From contig CBDFKC010000003.1 of the NCBI GenBank assembly GCA_965248685.1, positions 2,666,001 to 2,730,000 of the forward strand: a stretch of DNA of 64,000 nt, in the 5' to 3' direction. Source of the stretch: VYFG01 sp965248685. Its GTDB lineage: Bacteria > Pseudomonadota > Gammaproteobacteria > Arenicellales > Poriferihabitantaceae. The notes beneath the pieces were generated by a model that worked only from the letters and a program-made list of their open reading frames with translations, made no database searches and was not told where the DNA came from. Made by a program: the position numbers and the translations under genes. Position 1 is the first letter of the stretch. The number at the start of each line of letters is the position of its first letter. Positions 62,475 through 64,000 of the stretch are shown piece by piece.

Positions 62475-64000
62475 GTGATAGAGATAAACAAAGTAGTAGT
62501 AATAGGTGCTGGGACTATGGGCTCAGGAATAGCCAGTCATCTGGCCAATGCTGGAATTCCTGTGGTGTTGCTAGACATTGTTGGGAACGATCCGGATAAC
62601 AGAAATGCAATCGCCGAGGGAGCTGTTCAGCGGATGCTGGATTCGTCGCCACCCGCGTTTATGGATAACGCCAATTCAGCGCTAATAACCCCAGGCAACA
62701 TTGATGACAATATGGATCTGGCAGGGGATGCTGACTGGATTGTAGAAGCCATAGTTGAGCGGCTAGACATCAAGCAGAACCTCTACAGGAACATCGATAA
62801 GGTTCGAAAACCAAGTGCAGTAGTCTCTTCAAATACCTCGACTATCCCATTGAAAATGCTAGTGAATGGGATGCCAGAATCCTTCGTTCAGGATTTCTGT
62901 ATTACTCACTTCTTTAACCCGGTACGTTATATGCGGTTACTTGAGGTGGTGGCTGGACCAGACACTCGCAATGAAGTAATTGATGCTGTCTCCGGATTTT
63001 CAGAAGCCAGGCTTGGCAAGGGCATCGTGCCTTGTAATGACACTCCTGGTTTTCTAGGCAACCGGGTGGGTGTATACGCGCTGCAAATAGGGGTTAACGA
63101 AGCGGCGAAAATGGGTATAACGGTGGAACAGGCAGATGCAGTGATGGGTCGCCCCATGGGTATCCCCAAGACCGGGGTATTTGGATTGTATGATTTGATC
63201 GGTCTCGATCTGATGGTTGATGTTGCTGCCAGCTTGCATACCGCCTTGCCGGATTCGGACGCATTCCAGCAAGTGGCAGACGGTATCGATTTAATTCCGG
63301 CGCTGATCGCCAAAGGGTATTCCGGAAACAAAGGTAAGGGCGGTTTCTATCGCACAATTATCGTCGACAATGAAACGGAAAAACAGGCGGTGGATCTGGT
63401 TTCAGGAGAATATCGCAAAGCCGAGCGACTTGCCCTGGATCTTGAATCAGCTAGCCTGCGGGAATTGGTTGAACGCGAAGATGACTATGGAAAGTATGCA
63501 TGGCAGGTGTTGTCTAAAATACTGTCCTATGCTGCTTCTCTGGTGCCAGAGGTCACCGACGACCCGCTATCCATAGATGAAGCAATGAAGCTGGGTTATA
63601 GCTGGCTCAAAGGTCCCTTTGAAATGATCGATGAGCTGGGTCCAGCCTGGTTCAGGAATCGCCTGGAAGCTGACGGTATCAGCATCCCGAAGGCGCTAAT
63701 TGATATCGGCGATAAAACCTTTTACCGGGTCCATGAAAATCAATACCAACGATGGACCAACTCCCAGGCCTTTCGAAAGGTAGAAAGGGCCGAGGGGGTT
63801 TCTCGACTCAGTGATCTGACCAAAACCAGGAACCCAATTGCCAGCAATCGAGCGGCCAGTCTGTGGGATATTGATGATGGTGTCGCCTGTGTCGAATTTC
63901 ATAGCAAGGCAAATGCATTGGATCCCGATTCCATGGAATTGCTGGCAGAGGCTCTGGGCATTGTGAAAAAGAGTTACAAAGCGTTGTTGATCCACAATGA
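62475..64000 (+). CDS. 3-hydroxyacyl-CoA dehydrogenase/enoyl-CoA hydratase fusion, 3' end cut by the window
   Basis: The frame opens at GTG 62475 (a TGA lies two codons before it) and has no stop before the edge, giving at least 508 codons. The N-terminus is an NAD-binding domain VVVIGAGTMGSGIASHLA, followed by VSSNTSTIPL, THFFNPVRYMRLLEVV (His-Glu dyad region) and NDTPGFLGNRVG, all typical of 3-hydroxyacyl-CoA dehydrogenase. From about residue 445 a crotonase-like domain begins (NRAASLWDIDDGVACVEFHSKANALDPD). The arrangement matches FadN-type bifunctional beta-oxidation enzymes of about 790 residues. Direction and spacing suggest it may follow the Asp/Glu-racemase-fold gene in one transcript. 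Confidence 0.88.
   Translation, partial: MIEINKVVVIGAGTMGSGIASHLANAGIPVVLLDIVGNDPDNRNAIAEGAVQRMLDSSPPAFMDNANSALITPGNIDDNMDLAGDADWIVEAIVERLDIKQNLYRNIDKVRKPSAVVSSNTSTIPLKMLVNGMPESFVQDFCITHFFNPVRYMRLLEVVAGPDTRNEVIDAVSGFSEARLGKGIVPCNDTPGFLGNRVGVYALQIGVNEAAKMGITVEQADAVMGRPMGIPKTGVFGLYDLIGLDLMVDVAASLHTALPDSDAFQQVADGIDLIPALIAKGYSGNKGKGGFYRTIIVDNETEKQAVDLVSGEYRKAERLALDLESASLRELVEREDDYGKYAWQVLSKILSYAASLVPEVTDDPLSIDEAMKLGYSWLKGPFEMIDELGPAWFRNRLEADGISIPKALIDIGDKTFYRVHENQYQRWTNSQAFRKVERAEGVSRLSDLTKTRNPIASNRAASLWDIDDGVACVEFHSKANALDPDSMELLAEALGIVKKSYKALLIHN

Overview
The window reads like the chromosome of a Gram-negative, probably marine, gammaproteobacterium of roughly even base composition. The evidence is a YadA-type outer-membrane anchor, an RhlE-type helicase, multihaem cytochromes, a periplasmic delta-class carbonic anhydrase and many catabolic genes for methylated, sulfated or guanidino compounds. 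The genus is inference. I found no rRNA, tRNA, integrase, transposase or CRISPR array.

Layout. 1-9,750: a broken SDR gene, a ChaC-like cyclotransferase, two unknown small genes, a lysozyme-like cell-wall hydrolase, a phosphoribosyltransferase, a LeuA/CimA-type synthase, rhlE and a tri-haem membrane cytochrome. 9,890-20,990: two exporters, then a catabolic-looking cluster of a Thi5-like binding protein, three unrelated 2-oxoglutarate/Fe(II) oxygenases (PhyH, TauD and IPNS types), an amidinotransferase/deiminase-fold enzyme, an AbrB-type membrane protein, a GlcG/HbpS protein, an AruI-like 2-ketoarginine decarboxylase homologue and nicotinate phosphoribosyltransferase. I read this as a possible guanidino-compound pathway. 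21,220-30,860: a class II aldolase, an FAD-linked oxidase, a trimethylamine-dehydrogenase-like flavoprotein, a tiny 18-codon gene with an extreme Shine-Dalgarno sequence and its own terminator, an SDR, an enolase-superfamily enzyme, a glycosyltransferase and a choline-sulfatase-like sulfatase.

30,930-32,350 is a gene graveyard: an ABC-ATPase tail, a PqqD fragment, a lasso-B2-like transglutaminase-fold gene and a frameshifted Wza-like polysaccharide export gene. Immediately after it comes the dominant feature, one uninterrupted 19.3-kb reading frame (32,975-52,243; 6,422 codons) for a trimeric autotransporter adhesin. It is made of YadA-head 14-residue repeats organised into higher-order tandem arrays whose periods are exact multiples of 42 bp: 210 bp (5x), 168 bp (4x), 84 bp (2x) and 126 bp (3x). 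A separate Asn-rich 15/16-residue repeat domain follows, then more head repeats, a neck and a membrane anchor. A strong intrinsic terminator follows the gene.

52,500-64,000: a MetF-like reductase, a DMT exporter, a serine hydrolase, and an operon of a membrane protein, a TauD-type oxygenase, an enoyl-CoA hydratase and an NDP-forming acyl-CoA synthetase. Then come a dispersed-repeat cluster, the delta-class carbonic anhydrase, an Asp/Glu-racemase-fold protein and a 3-hydroxyacyl-CoA dehydrogenase/enoyl-CoA hydratase fusion that runs off the right edge.
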